Source: Cyanophora paradoxa | Taxonomy: Eukaryota > Glaucocystophyceae > Cyanophorales > Cyanophoraceae | Direction of reading: 5' to 3' | DNA length: 64,000 bases | NCBI GenBank assembly: GCA_004431415.1 | Contig: QPMI01000008.1 | Span: 1 to 64,000, forward strand | Shown here: positions 23,046 to 34,950 of the stretch, in pieces | How positions within the stretch are numbered: position 1 is the first letter of the stretch | How the letters are laid out: each line of letters begins with the position of its first letter | Notes under the pieces: model-generated | The model's input: only the letters and a program-made list of their open reading frames with translations | The model's database searches: none | Told to the model about the DNA's origin: nothing | Position numbers and translations under genes: made by a program

Positions 23046-26000
23046 AGAGCCACACCGGAGAGCGGCGCCGCCACCTGGGGGGCCTCCGCCCGCCCTCAGA
23101 GCCGCGCCGCCGACCGCCGAGCCTCCACCCCGCCCATCCGCCTCCGCCCGCCGCGCCTCCGCCACGTCCCGCGAGCCGCCCGCCGCCCGCTGCGCCGCCG
23201 CCCCGTTCCGCGAGCCACCCGCCGCCCGCCGCGCCTCTGCCCGTCCCGCGAGCCGTGCCGCCGCCGTCCGCTGCTGCCCCGTGCGGCGAGCCGCGCCGCC
23301 GAAGGCCGCGCCGTGTCGCATCCTGCGCATCGTCAGCTACGCATTCGCGCGCCGCTGGCCCCAAGCTATGCTTGGGGGCGCACCCGAGGCGGCCGCCAAT
23401 CGGGAGTTTGGCGTCGGTCCGCGCGCACGCAGCGCCCGGCGAGTCCAGACCACATGCAATGCGGGCGCATCTTAGAGGAACGCTTCGCGCACGGAAGCGT
23501 GCGAGAGCTCGAAGTCAGCGGCGGCCAGCGTGCCACCCAACCGTCGACGCGTTGATCATGAACGCTCCTAACAGGCCGCTGGTCAGAGACGGCGATGCGG
23601 CGTGAGTGAGACGTACGGCGAGTATCCAGACAGGTAGGCAAAGAACTTGGCGAGCACGGCGAAGACGGGCGGTTGGAACAAGCAAGTCGGCGCGCGGGGC
23701 GCGCGGATGCAGTCGAGGCGGAGGCCAGTCCTGCGGCAACACCATCTGGCTGGCGAAATAGCCGCGCGCTGCGTGCCGCGAGCGGCCGCCAAGTCTGCGT
23801 GGTGCGAAGCGCATCTGGCCCGAGCTCGACGGGAGCTGGAGCGGGAAGCTGAGGAGCTGCAGACTCTGCAGCTGCAGCCAGCCGAGCGAACTTGAGGCCA
23901 AGGGCGCGAGCGCAGCAGCTGGCACCGCTGGGGCTCGTTCGTAAAAAAGAGGGGGGGGGGGGGGGATACCTGCCATTATCCTCGAGTATCCTTGAAAAAT
24001 GCATTTCGGGCTGCTACAGGTGCGAACAGTGAAGCGAATGCTTGGTTTAATTGTATTCAGGCATCTAATAATTGTTTGAACACTAAGCTGTGACTCTAGA
24101 CCCTCTGGACGCACTCTCTTGTGGCTGAAATCCAGGGGGGGCAAAGAAGTGAAAATGACCAAATTAGTCTCTGCAGGATCGCATCCATATGATCTCAAGC
24201 ACTCCTAAAGTAAGGTATTGATTATAAGAGTGATATGATGCCGCTTTTGGAAGGCCGAATACGATTTTTCGCTGAGATATTGCAGGGGCCATGGTTGAAA
24301 CATGCCATGCTCTCACGGGTCGCCAGCATCGACTCAAGACACGCTAAATACCTCTTTAGAAAGCCCTTAACTTCCAGATTACAGGAATAAAATTTTTGTC
24401 CGGTCTGCCGATTCCCGGAACGTCGGTGCACCTTCTTGTGTCTCACTGAGCACATCATGAGCACAGTCTGGTGACTTGATGAACAGCTCATCTTCTCTTC
24501 ACTGAGTCAGCACTGAAAGAAGTCATTCCCGGAATCATTGAATTGCTGATTACCGTCAAAATGAAGTCGTCAAAGCTTTCGAGGGTCCTCTCTCTGATTT
24601 TGAAACAATCCGAGTTTAGATCTAAAGCCATTAGGCGCTAGAACCTTTTTTTGCCAAGGGGGGGGCCTGTGACTCATTAAGCTGCACGAGCACCAGCAAT
24701 GCGTGCCACGTCATGAACTGCTCCTTATAGAGAGGTTTGATGCATTGGAAGGCGGATCGAAGCGAGGAACGCACATGACCAGACCTAGGCCTATGCCTAG
24801 CGGTCTCCGGCCAAGGGAATTCGTTGTCGTACCCCAAACTTGCTGACCGCCGTGACCGGTGACTGCGGCGGCTGGCCCTCGCGGCGGCAGACGGCCTTGC
24901 CAGACAGCTGCAAGTCCTGGCAGCACGGCGGCTCGGTGCGTCGGTTCTGGGCTTCGCCGCGCAGCCGGACTTCCTGACTCTGCGAACAGGCCGAGCAGCG
25001 GTGCTGTTGCTGCAGTGAACGCGGCCGCTTTGAGAGCGAACGATGCTTGAAGCCACCTCTTGCGCCTCAAGGCTCTCGCCCAGCTCGTGGGTCTGATTTC
25101 AAACGCAGACTGTCGCTGCCCCTGCTGCTGGGTTCGGCCGCGGCCGCGAATGCTCTCGAACGCTTCGATGTCGACCTCCTTTCGCCCTTAATCTCTACTC
25201 GTTGCCCGGCCACCGCCGGCCAGCTTCTGTTCCTTTGACAGGCCCGCGCAGAAAGGAGAGGACGCTGCCGATGCGAAGCAAGGTGTTTCTGGTTTCCGTC
25301 TGTTTCCTTCGATCGCTCATCCCGCTTGCAGGTCAGGGAACACGCACGACCGAGCCCCGCGAGCACGGCCAAGTGGCGGCCGCGACTTGCTCGGTGGCGC
25401 TCTTGGCGGCCAGGCGGAAAGCGGTCCCGCTGGCCAAGAAAGCTCGCGGACGATGCTAACGCACGAGCCTCGCTAACACGGCGCGCTTCGCCCGGTTCCG
25501 GGTTCTGTCTCTTCCATCACTCGCAGCCCGCCTGGCTCCTTCTCCCGCAGGCCAGGTGCTCGCTCTTGTTTCCGATCCGCTACTCTCGCCTTGATCTTGT
25601 TCTGACACCGGTGACGCGCGCAGCGCAGCGGGTGCCGTTCACGCGCGGCTGGCATCTCGCACTTCTTGCGGCGGGAGCTCGGACGGGTGCGGTCTTTTCG
25701 CAGGCGCGCGTTCTTCTCTTCTTTCGCTTGACGCTCCGAGCGCAGCGAGCGCCTCGTCCTCGCCCTCGGCTACGGGCGGAGATGGCGCCGCTGTCACTGT
25801 CACTCCGCCCTTCAGCCGCTTCTCTTTGCCGAGGTGCACAGCCGCGCGCGCGCATGCCAACGTTATCTCTTTCTGTTCGAACGTCCGGTGCAGGTGACCG
25901 CGTTGCGCACAGCGCAACGAGCGCCGCGAGGTGCCGCATGACCTTGTGCGGGTTGCGTCGCTTCACGTCTGATCCGGTCTGCTAGCGCTGCTCCCTTCAC

Positions 26001-26245
26001 TTGCAGAGGCGCACAGCTCGTTTTTGACACTCGCGTGCTCGCAGCGACCAGCGATCGTGCTGCTAGCCGGGCGGCGGGTCAGGAGCTCGCTGTTTTCGGG
26101 AGTATGGCTCAGAGGGAGGGGGCAGCAGCTGCAACTCGTTCTCTCGGTGCTAGCTATTGATAGGGCTGCGCTGCCTGCAGCTGCGCGCGCATGCATTTTT
26201 CGCTGGCAATGCGTTTCTTTAATGTCTGCTTTCTGTATATAGTGG
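22501..26245 (-). repeat. Large inverted repeat, right arm (about 3,745 bp)
   Basis: Reverse-complement partner of 18,499-22,243. It carries a G homopolymer run around 23,010-23,040 where the other arm has a shorter C run. Small indels and substitutions scattered along the arm argue for a real duplication with some divergence rather than a simple read-through artefact. Confidence 0.9.
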
Positions 26246-26814
26246 TGAGAGCTACTTAGAAGTTTCTTAGCTTTCTGCTTTCTGCTTTCTGCTCGGCTCC
26301 TAGAAGCCGTCGCCGCAGGCCCTGTGCTGCGGCACTCTCTAGAGCTAGGCCGCATCCTAACGATAGCTATAGCTATAGCTTTCTTGCTGGGGCCGCCCCC
26401 GTTCGTAGGATTGGTATATATTGGTGTATTAAGCTGCAGCCGGCCTTTAATGTTGCTTGGCGGCCGGCCTTTTATGATGCTAGATGTGTGATTGGCAGGT
26501 AGGAAAGTCTTGGGAAGAGCATTTTTACTTTTTCAGAAAGGAGAGATATCGATCTATCAGACCTGCCAGGCTGCTACAATTTGTTAGCAAGCAGCTCGAG
26601 GCTCAGTGGAGATCGATATCATGATCAGCTGTAGGTTTTGCAGCCTCCCCGCCTGCATGCGCACTAGTACTGCAAGGATGGGCGACGTTGGGCGCTCGCC
26701 GAGTCGAGCTCGTGGCCGGCGCACCTGCCGCGCAAAAATTATCTAGATCTAGATTTATTAATATTAATATACATGTATAGGTTTTATGTAAATATTATTT
26801 ATAAATTATACTCC
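26246..26814. other. Region without recognisable gene
   Basis: Contains short repeats of TTTCTGC (about 26,270-26,292) and a CTATAG repeat (about 26,364-26,380). An AT-rich patch at about 26,735-26,815 leads into the minisatellite. No coding signal is seen. Confidence 0.4.
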
Positions 26815-27060
26815 TGTGTTTACCCGTGCAATTTGTGTTTACCCATGTTCACCCATGTTTACCCATGTTCCCTGTGCCTACCCATGTCGGCCTGTGCCTA
26901 CCCATGCGAACCTGTGCCCTTCTCGTGCTTTTCTGTGCAACCTGTGCTTTCTTGTGCTTTGCGGCGCTTTCCTGTGCTTTGCGGTGTCAACCTGTGCTCT
27001 GCCGTGCTTTCCTGTGCTCTGCGGTGCTTTTCTGTGCGATTCTGTGTCAAATTTACACAG
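26815..27060 (+). repeat. 10-bp-period minisatellite, second array
   Basis: TTTACCCATG / CCTGTGNNTA words at 10-bp spacing grade into CCTGTGCT / TTGCGGTG variants. Same orientation as the array at 18,005-18,200. Confidence 0.75.
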
Positions 27061-27429
27061 GAGAAGGTTTCTGCAAGATACAAGTGGAACGAGGAGAACG
27101 CAAAGGGGACCGAGGCGCGCGTGCCGCACTCCGTTCCGATCCGTCCGCTTTTACACGTTGACCGATCGAGTCCGGGGATATCTATGCGGCAGGTGGACGA
27201 GGTGTGTATGATGGAGGCATGGCTACGCGACCCCGGGGACGTCCCCCCTCCCTGCGACAGTCCGCCGCGCCGCGCCCCAGCCGCAGCCGCGCCCCGTACG
27301 TACCCCCCAGCTCACTCGAGCTCCGCGCGGCTCGGAGCGCAGACATGAACCTCACTCCACGTGCGCGTGCGCGTGCGCGTGCCGCGAGCCGCCGGGCGGT
27401 GCCGGCCGCGGCGCCGTCTTTCTGACGGC

Positions 27430-28270
27430 TCCGAAACGCAGTACCCCTCCGGACGCGCCAGTACCTCGTTCCCGATGGCAAGGGGCCCCTCGCGATGGGT
27501 GTTCGCCGCCTGTTGGCGCGCGTGTACCCTTTACCCAGCCCCTTCCCCCTCCCCCCCCGGCCCCCCCTCCCCCCACCCCTTCCCTCCCCCCTTCTCCCAC
27601 TTCCTGAGCAATCGATCTGACTGAGGTCTGACTCAGAACGTGGAAAGGACCCCGGAATTCCGCCGGAAATTGGAGGCGTTCTGGCACGAGGTCGGGCTGC
27701 CCGAACGCTCCGCACATCGTACCCCCCGTCTCCCCCCACATTTTCGCAGGTAAAAGACCGGAGGTACGAGACGGACTGGTGGGAGAAGGCGAAGAGCGCC
27801 CTGGACATGGCGGACGCCCCGGGGTACGCGTACGCGGTTCAAAGGGGGTTACCGATGTATATCTGAGCTCGGGGGTACGTCCGGCAGGTCGGCGCCGGAC
27901 CCCGGGCGGAGGCACGTGCTCCGGTGGTCCCAGAACATGGCCAGCGAGCGGGAGCTCTTCTGCTCGGAGCTGGTCGCCCTGGGCCTGCAGGCCCGCGCCT
28001 TACTAAGTTACCCTCTGTTACCGTACCCCTGCCGATCTGATCCAGCCTATTTTGTTCCATGCAGAGGCTGGGGGTTCTCGCGAACGGGCCCGGGTACCCC
28101 CCCTCCAACGAGTACTGTCCGCCCTTGCCGCTTAAGCTTGGGACTGCCGAACTGATCTCTCACTTTGCGATTCATGATCAGGCCCCGGCGACTTCGGCGA
28201 GGACCGGGCCGCGGCGCTGCCCCTCGTGGGCGGCGCGGCGCTCGGCGATCTGATTTGGGCGGCCGTGAGG
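27430..28270 (+). CDS. Unrecognised multi-exon gene, possibly partial
   Basis: A chain of short open segments is joined by plausible small introns. In order they are YLVPDGKGPLAMGVRRLLAR (about 27,462-27,522), VERTPEFRRKLEAFWHEVGL (27,640-27,715), DRRYETDWWEKAKSALDMAD (27,755-27,820), RHVLRWSQNMASERELFCSE (27,908-27,990) and GVLANGPGYPPSNEYCPPLP (28,065-28,130). The last is GPGDFGEDRAAALPLVGGAA, ending near 28,268. One intron is only 31 bases (GTACCC to TTCGCAG, about 27,720-27,750). Amino-acid composition looks like real protein (WHEVGL, DWWEKAKSAL). I do not recognise the family, and neither the start codon nor all splice sites are certain. Confidence 0.4.
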
Positions 28271-28632
28271 TGATGCGATACCGTAGTACGGGCCTCACTA
28301 GCGCCAGCTTAGATGTAGAAGCCATCTTATTAGCTAACGCGCGTAGATTGTAAATATAATCATGCAGTGAGCTGTGGCTAGCTATAGCTATAGGCTAGGG
28401 GACGGGAAGCGTAAGGACGAAAGAGGCGCGAACAGGGGACTGGCGCCATCTTATAAGCTTGAACATTAACGTTAACGCGCGTAGATTGTAAATATAAAAA
28501 TAATCAGTGAGCTGTGGGTAGGCTGGCTAGATTGTAAATACAAATATAAACAGTGATCATGAGCTGTGGCTAGCTATAGCTATAGCTAAAGGACGGAAAG
28601 ACGGAAAGGACGAAGGACGGAAAGGACGAAGG
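28270..28632. repeat. Intergenic duplication containing a copy of the DOMON-gene 3' end
   Basis: The words CGCGTAGATTGTAAATATA, CAGTGAGCTGTGG and GCTATAGCTATAG occur twice (about 28,340-28,392 and 28,478-28,590). They are followed at 28,395-28,430 by a 36-base near-identical copy of the last codons and stop of the neighbouring minus-strand gene (true copy 28,633-28,668). A GGACGGAAAG microrepeat lies at about 28,590-28,630. Confidence 0.7.
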
Positions 28633-29460
28633 CTAGGGGACGGGAAGCGGAAGGACGAAAGAGGCGCGGGCGTGGAAGTCGGGGGCCCGCCCGCAGTGCC
28701 GCAGAGCGAAGTACTCCGCGCGCCCCTCCGGCGCCTCCGCCACGACCGCCGTGAGCGAAGCCTGCGAATGAGATTAGATTTGATCAGATCTAGAGGCGGG
28801 CGGGGCGCGGCGGGCGGGGCGGGGAGGGACCTGGAGGGGTCCCTGTGCGAAAGGAGCGTCGAAGGAGCATCGGACGGCGAGCTCCCGGTCGCCGATGCGC
28901 AGCCGGTCGAACCGGATGTCCCGCACCCGCCCCTCCTCCTGCGCGGCCGGCCGCGGCGGCGCGCGCGCTCTACGATCAGCGCCGAGGCGACTGCGCCAGC
29001 GTACGGAAAGAAGGGCAGCGGAGGCGCGCCTTCATGGGCTGACTTCTGTAGTGCTCGAATCGGAAAACGTTCCACGCGCCGCTGGGCGAGACGTTCAGCT
29101 CCCAGTACGCGTCGGAGCCTGCGGGGCCGAAGAACGCTTCCAGGCACGTCGTAGTCCATAGCCCGACGGTGCGCGGTCTCCTGGGCAGCTCCTCCGGAAC
29201 GACCAGCCGCTGCAGGTCACCGCTGATCACTGCGAAAAACGTCGCCGCATCAGCGCGTCGCGCGTACGTCGTAGCGTGCGGAGGGCCGCGGTCGCTACGA
29301 ACCCCATTCGAAATGAAGTTCAGTGCCGAGACGCTGGACCCGCGCGGACACGTTGAACGGCGACCGGCCGAACGGGCGAGGTTCACGAGGGCGGCAGCTC
29401 GGACGAGGTCGGCGCCTCCATCCGATGCACGGCAGAGGCCGGTCCAGGGTTTGTGGGAGT
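28633..29460 (-). CDS. DOMON-like (type 9 carbohydrate-binding-module-like) domain protein
   Basis: Minus-strand exons encode GLWTTTCLEAFFGPAGSDAY, then WELNVSPSGAWNVFRFEHYR (about 29,050-29,170). The next exon carries VRDIRFDRLRIGDRELAVRC (ending with a GT donor after 28,831). The last exon, 28,633-28,761, carries YFALRHCGRAPDFHARASFV and the stop. The order T-T-C-x-E-x-F, AYWE-x-N-x-SPSG-x-W and a final ALRH-x-x-x-PDFH strand is the pattern I know from bacterial and algal DOMON-like or CBM9-like single-domain proteins. These are ligand-binding beta sandwiches of unclear ligand. The 5' end lies somewhere in 29,170-29,490, where an intron is likely, and the exon 2 start is uncertain. The terminal codons are duplicated downstream at 28,395-28,430. 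Confidence 0.65.
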
Positions 29461-29615
29461 AAAAGTTGCAGCTAACTGAGCTAAGCAGCACTGGGGTACA
29501 GGCAAACTTGGAGGGAGTGGCGCGGAGGTGGACGCACGTTGGGTCAGCAAGAGACGTAGCTAGCTAGAGAGCGTGTCGGCGTCGCTTGCCGGCACGCGGG
29601 GAGCCCAGGCGCAGC

Positions 29616-32126
<2,511 letters not shown>

Positions 32127-32410
32127 ACACATAGTAAAATGCGGAGTTTTAACCCTCGGCTTAATCTTAATTGATTTTGTTGATATATCTCGTATATTCT
32201 ATTTCAATCAATCGATAATCTGTGTATATCTTATCGAATATTCATTTATTTCGATTATTTTGTATTCTTTTCGATATTTTATCGTAAATTTCTCTTATTT
32301 TCCGATTAGTCTTACTGAGTTAATCGATAATCTGTATATATTTCCGAATAATATAACTGAATCTCAATTAGATCTTGCCTCTGGTTAAAACTCCGCATTT
32401 TACTATGTGT
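32127..32410 (+). repeat. 284-bp fold-back unit at the left tip
   Basis: The first 28 bases of the element (32,127-32,154) recur as a perfect inverted copy at 32,383-32,410, so each tip is bounded by its own short inverted repeat. The inner part carries a direct repeat AATCGATAATCTGT (about 32,209 and 32,321). The right tip has the same structure at 59,500-59,783. It resembles a MITE built from the element's own end. Confidence 0.9.
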
Positions 32411-32663
32411 GATTGGTCTTTTTGTTAATTGATTTAATCGATATTATATTCATGTACTTTCTCGATTAAATTTAATTAAATTTAATTCATTTAATCGGAA
32501 ATATATCGCTTAACTCGATTAAGATCCATAAATGATTCATTTGTTTAATAAAACAAATAGATCTCTTATTGAATCCAATCGTAATTATACATGAAACTTA
32601 TATGATTTTATCATTGTTTTATTGAGTCTAAGGGGGGACCCTTAGGATTTTTGAAATAATTGG

Positions 32664-32754
32664 GTGTCACAGGTGTCACAGGTCCATCCCAAACTTTTGA
32701 AAATTCATTCTTTATAGGAGAAACTTTGGGATAAACCTGTGACACCTGTGACAC
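32664..32754. promoter_or_regulatory. GTGTCACAGG hairpin unit, left TIR copy 1
   Basis: Tandem GTGTCACAG words, then ATCCCAAA, are mirrored by TTTGGGAT and CCTGTGACAC words about 50 bases on. This could form a long imperfect hairpin. A conserved ACCATATTxAGTAAGG block follows. The function is unknown; a protein-binding site for replication, packaging or transcription is possible. Confidence 0.7.
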
Positions 32755-32848
32755 ATACCATATTTAGTAAGGATCTCTTTTATAATGAAAAACTCAGTAA
32801 TAATCTTATCTATGTATTTCTAATTAAATGAATAAATGATTTAATCGA

Positions 32849-32939
32849 GTGTCACAGGTGTCACAGGTCCATCCCAAACTTTTGAAAATTCACTCTTTAT
32901 AGGAGAAACTTTGGGATAAACCTGTGACACCTGTGACAC
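32849..32939. promoter_or_regulatory. GTGTCACAGG hairpin unit, left TIR copy 2
   Basis: Nearly identical repeat of the unit at 32,664-32,754, 185 bases further in, with the same downstream ACCATATTCAGTAAGG block. Confidence 0.7.
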
Positions 32940-33370
32940 ATACCATATTCAGTAAGGACCTCTTATATTGTGAAAATCTCAGTGTTAGTTGGTGTAGTTG
33001 ATTCAAAAAATGCATTTTATACTCTGATTCATTGTTATTTCCTGTGAAATTTGAGTCAACTCAACCCACTTAGTCAACCCTTGCATTGAATTCGTAACAA
33101 AATCCATATACTATCGATTAATATGAGTCAACCTTGAGTCCACTTTAATTATAGGGGGAATCTTGGGCAGATGCTGAGGTTTTAGTGTAAGGAAATCGAA
33201 CATTATTCTAATTATTTGACATTGCTTAATGTAGGGTGCATTCATATTTCGGCTACATCATACAGTAGAATTTCTATCGTAAAGAATGACCGGAATCCGG
33301 AAAATAATCATTGTAGAAAGCTTTTGTAATAAAAAAGGTAAATTACCCTGATTATCATTATATAAACCTA

Positions 33371-33769
33371 TCAAAACGGGAATCTATCATGTTTATGTCT
33401 CTCAGTCTTCTCAAATGTGAGGAAATTCATTGTTTTATCGATCTCATCTGCAACTGCTTGTGTTTTATGCTGAGCTTCTTTACCACAACTGAATATATCA
33501 ATTGCTAACATGCCTTCATTGGAATAACAATGAGCTGTACAATGGCTTTCATCTAATAGCAGAACCAATGCAAAACCAGGAGGTGATAGTTTCCCATCAA
33601 ATATCTCACAGTGTTTATGAACAATCCTAATACCTTGTCTCAATATTGCTTGTTCAAGGGTTCTCATAATCCAATTACCAAGAAAGCTAACATGCTCATA
33701 ACCTGTTGCTATAGCTGTTTTAGCTTTGTAATCAAGCATTACATGAAAGCCTCTGTATTTAGTCTCCAT
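33371..33769 (-). CDS. SpeD-like S-adenosylmethionine decarboxylase proenzyme
   Basis: 132 residues, ATG at 33,769. The central segment LLLDESHCTAHCYSNEGMLA followed by IDIFSCG (residues about 68-94) matches the core of prokaryotic-type AdoMetDC. There, the Glu-Ser bond of a LxESH motif self-cleaves and the serine becomes the pyruvoyl cofactor. The His after that Ser and the Cys of the D-x-F-x-CG strand are conserved catalytic positions, and both are present. Length and the G-F-H start also fit bacterial SpeD. The family makes decarboxylated AdoMet for spermidine synthesis; some bacterial and phage members have shifted to arginine or ornithine decarboxylation. Which substrate this one uses cannot be read from sequence alone. 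It is the gene nearest the left TIR, transcribed toward the TIR. No other polyamine gene is in the element. Confidence 0.85.
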   Translation of the reverse strand: METKYRGFHVMLDYKAKTAIATGYEHVSFLGNWIMRTLEQAILRQGIRIVHKHCEIFDGKLSPPGFALVLLLDESHCTAHCYSNEGMLAIDIFSCGKEAQHKTQAVADEIDKTMNFLTFEKTERHKHDRFPF

Positions 33770-33798
33770 TAAGAATACCTTAGAAAAATTAATTAATC

Positions 33799-34071
33799 CT
33801 AATCGAACCTAATGCAAATATCCCTGTACTCTACTTTGATTGATGAAGTAGCCCTTTTCCTGTAAGCCTGAGAATGCTTTTTGTTGCATTCCCTACAACC
33901 TGATCCCTTCACATGATTAAAGGGATATGTAAGGATCACCTTGTTACACTGCAAACATCTAACAGATACTTTCTCTTGAGCTTTGATGTAATGTGTCTCA
34001 CTGTAATCGAATTTATCTTTACCATGAACTGTCATAGCAGCATCAATAAACTTTTTTGTTTTACTATCCAT
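33799..34071 (-). CDS. Small zinc-ribbon protein, giant-virus-type repeat domain
   Basis: 90 residues with the pattern HGKDKFDYSETHY, then KVSVRCLQCNKVI and GSGCRECNKKH. Two CxxC pairs form a zinc ribbon. The same unit (HGxxFDYSxVxY...KVxIxCxxC...GxxCxxC) occurs twice in the nuclease at 46,525-47,277, so the two genes share an ancestry. Stand-alone function is unknown. An upstream TATATATA lies just before the ATG (34,072-34,085). Confidence 0.7.
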   Translation of the reverse strand: MDSKTKKFIDAAMTVHGKDKFDYSETHYIKAQEKVSVRCLQCNKVILTYPFNHVKGSGCRECNKKHSQAYRKRATSSIKVEYRDICIRFD

Positions 34072-34093
34072 ACTCTATATATAACCAATATTC

Positions 34094-34927
34094 TTATGGA
34101 GCAGTATCCTGCCCAAAAATGGGGAAATATCGATTTGTCCCATAGTATTCAGCATAGGTATTCTGCTTTGCAATAAAATCGGTTCTCTCTGCAAACATCA
34201 CACACTTGTAGATACCAAACTTGGTGGCTCTCACTAAGAACTGATAGTCTTCCAAACCGAAATTGACTCCATGATAAGCAATTCCGAAATTATCATATGG
34301 GGTGATCACTACTGCAAAGTTGGGAGTTCCACCTTCAACTTGGCATACAGCATAAACATCTGGTGGGATATCCACAACAACCTTGTAGTGATCACCAATC
34401 TCAACAAGAGAGTCTACTACTGCTGTTTGTTCATTCACAACAATGGGGAATATCTTGATTATATAGGGGGCATTCATGCTGGGGACATAGGTTCGAATTC
34501 TTGTGTTGGGATCAATGGGATTGGGTTGATCATTCACAAATAGAGGCGCTCCAACAGCCCCACCAACCCTAAGACCATCACCAATATAAGCTCCCCCCGA
34601 TTTGCAGTTAATAGCTCCCGACCTAGATTCAAAAGAATAAGTAGACAGAGGATCTCCATAGCTATCTGGGTCTCCATAATGAGCAGAAAAGTTTGCATTT
34701 GTCACAAGTAGCTTAGTTGTCTTAACTATTCCATTATTTTTATCACATCTGAGTTCCTGTAATCTCAGCTTGTGGGTGGAACCAAAGGTGTTCATTGTAG
34801 GTTGGACCTCTGTGGATTGGAGACCCTCCACATCATCAAAGGTAGCATGTTGCAGAACATGGTTTGCAGGTGCAGCTAATGAAAGTTGTGGGGTGATAAT
34901 TCGTTCAAGTGGGGGTTGCTCAGCCAT
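34094..34927 (-). CDS. Fibre-associated virion protein paralogue A (inferred)
   Basis: 277 residues, not recognised by family. It is clearly related to the next gene upstream (34,951-35,805). Both share an N-terminal segment with a QHxxxDDVxGLxST-like stretch. Both also share the pattern LR-x-x-ELR-x-DKN-x-G-x-VKTT-x-LLVTNANF and a SGGA-x-IG-x-G-x-RV-x-G strand. The C-terminal half differs. Beta-rich composition and the position downstream of the giant fibre suggest virion surface or receptor-binding proteins; that is inference from context. Confidence 0.55.
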   Translation of the reverse strand: MAEQPPLERIITPQLSLAAPANHVLQHATFDDVEGLQSTEVQPTMNTFGSTHKLRLQELRCDKNNGIVKTTKLLVTNANFSAHYGDPDSYGDPLSTYSFESRSGAINCKSGGAYIGDGLRVGGAVGAPLFVNDQPNPIDPNTRIRTYVPSMNAPYIIKIFPIVVNEQTAVVDSLVEIGDHYKVVVDIPPDVYAVCQVEGGTPNFAVVITPYDNFGIAYHGVNFGLEDYQFLVRATKFGIYKCVMFAERTDFIAKQNTYAEYYGTNRYFPIFGQDTAP

Positions 34928-34950
34928 TTTACATTAAAGGGATATATCTT

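Larger units (their letters stand above)
32127..33150 (+). repeat. Left terminal inverted repeat
   Basis: Matches the reverse complement of 58,762-59,783 almost base for base to GAGTCCACTTTA. After a small indel, weaker similarity continues to about 33,175 (GGGGGAATCTTGGG). No gene lies inside. The next 195 bases to the first gene's stop are AT-rich without features. Confidence 0.95.

Noticed and set aside
20550-24198. Matching 227-residue ORFs on opposite strands in the two palindrome arms
   Set aside because: They look low-complexity or compositional, have no domain, and exist twice only because the arms are duplicated.
18499-26245. Palindrome as a hairpin or amplification artefact
   Set aside because: Arms differ by indels and substitutions and the spacer is unique, which argues for a genuine duplication, though long reads would settle it.
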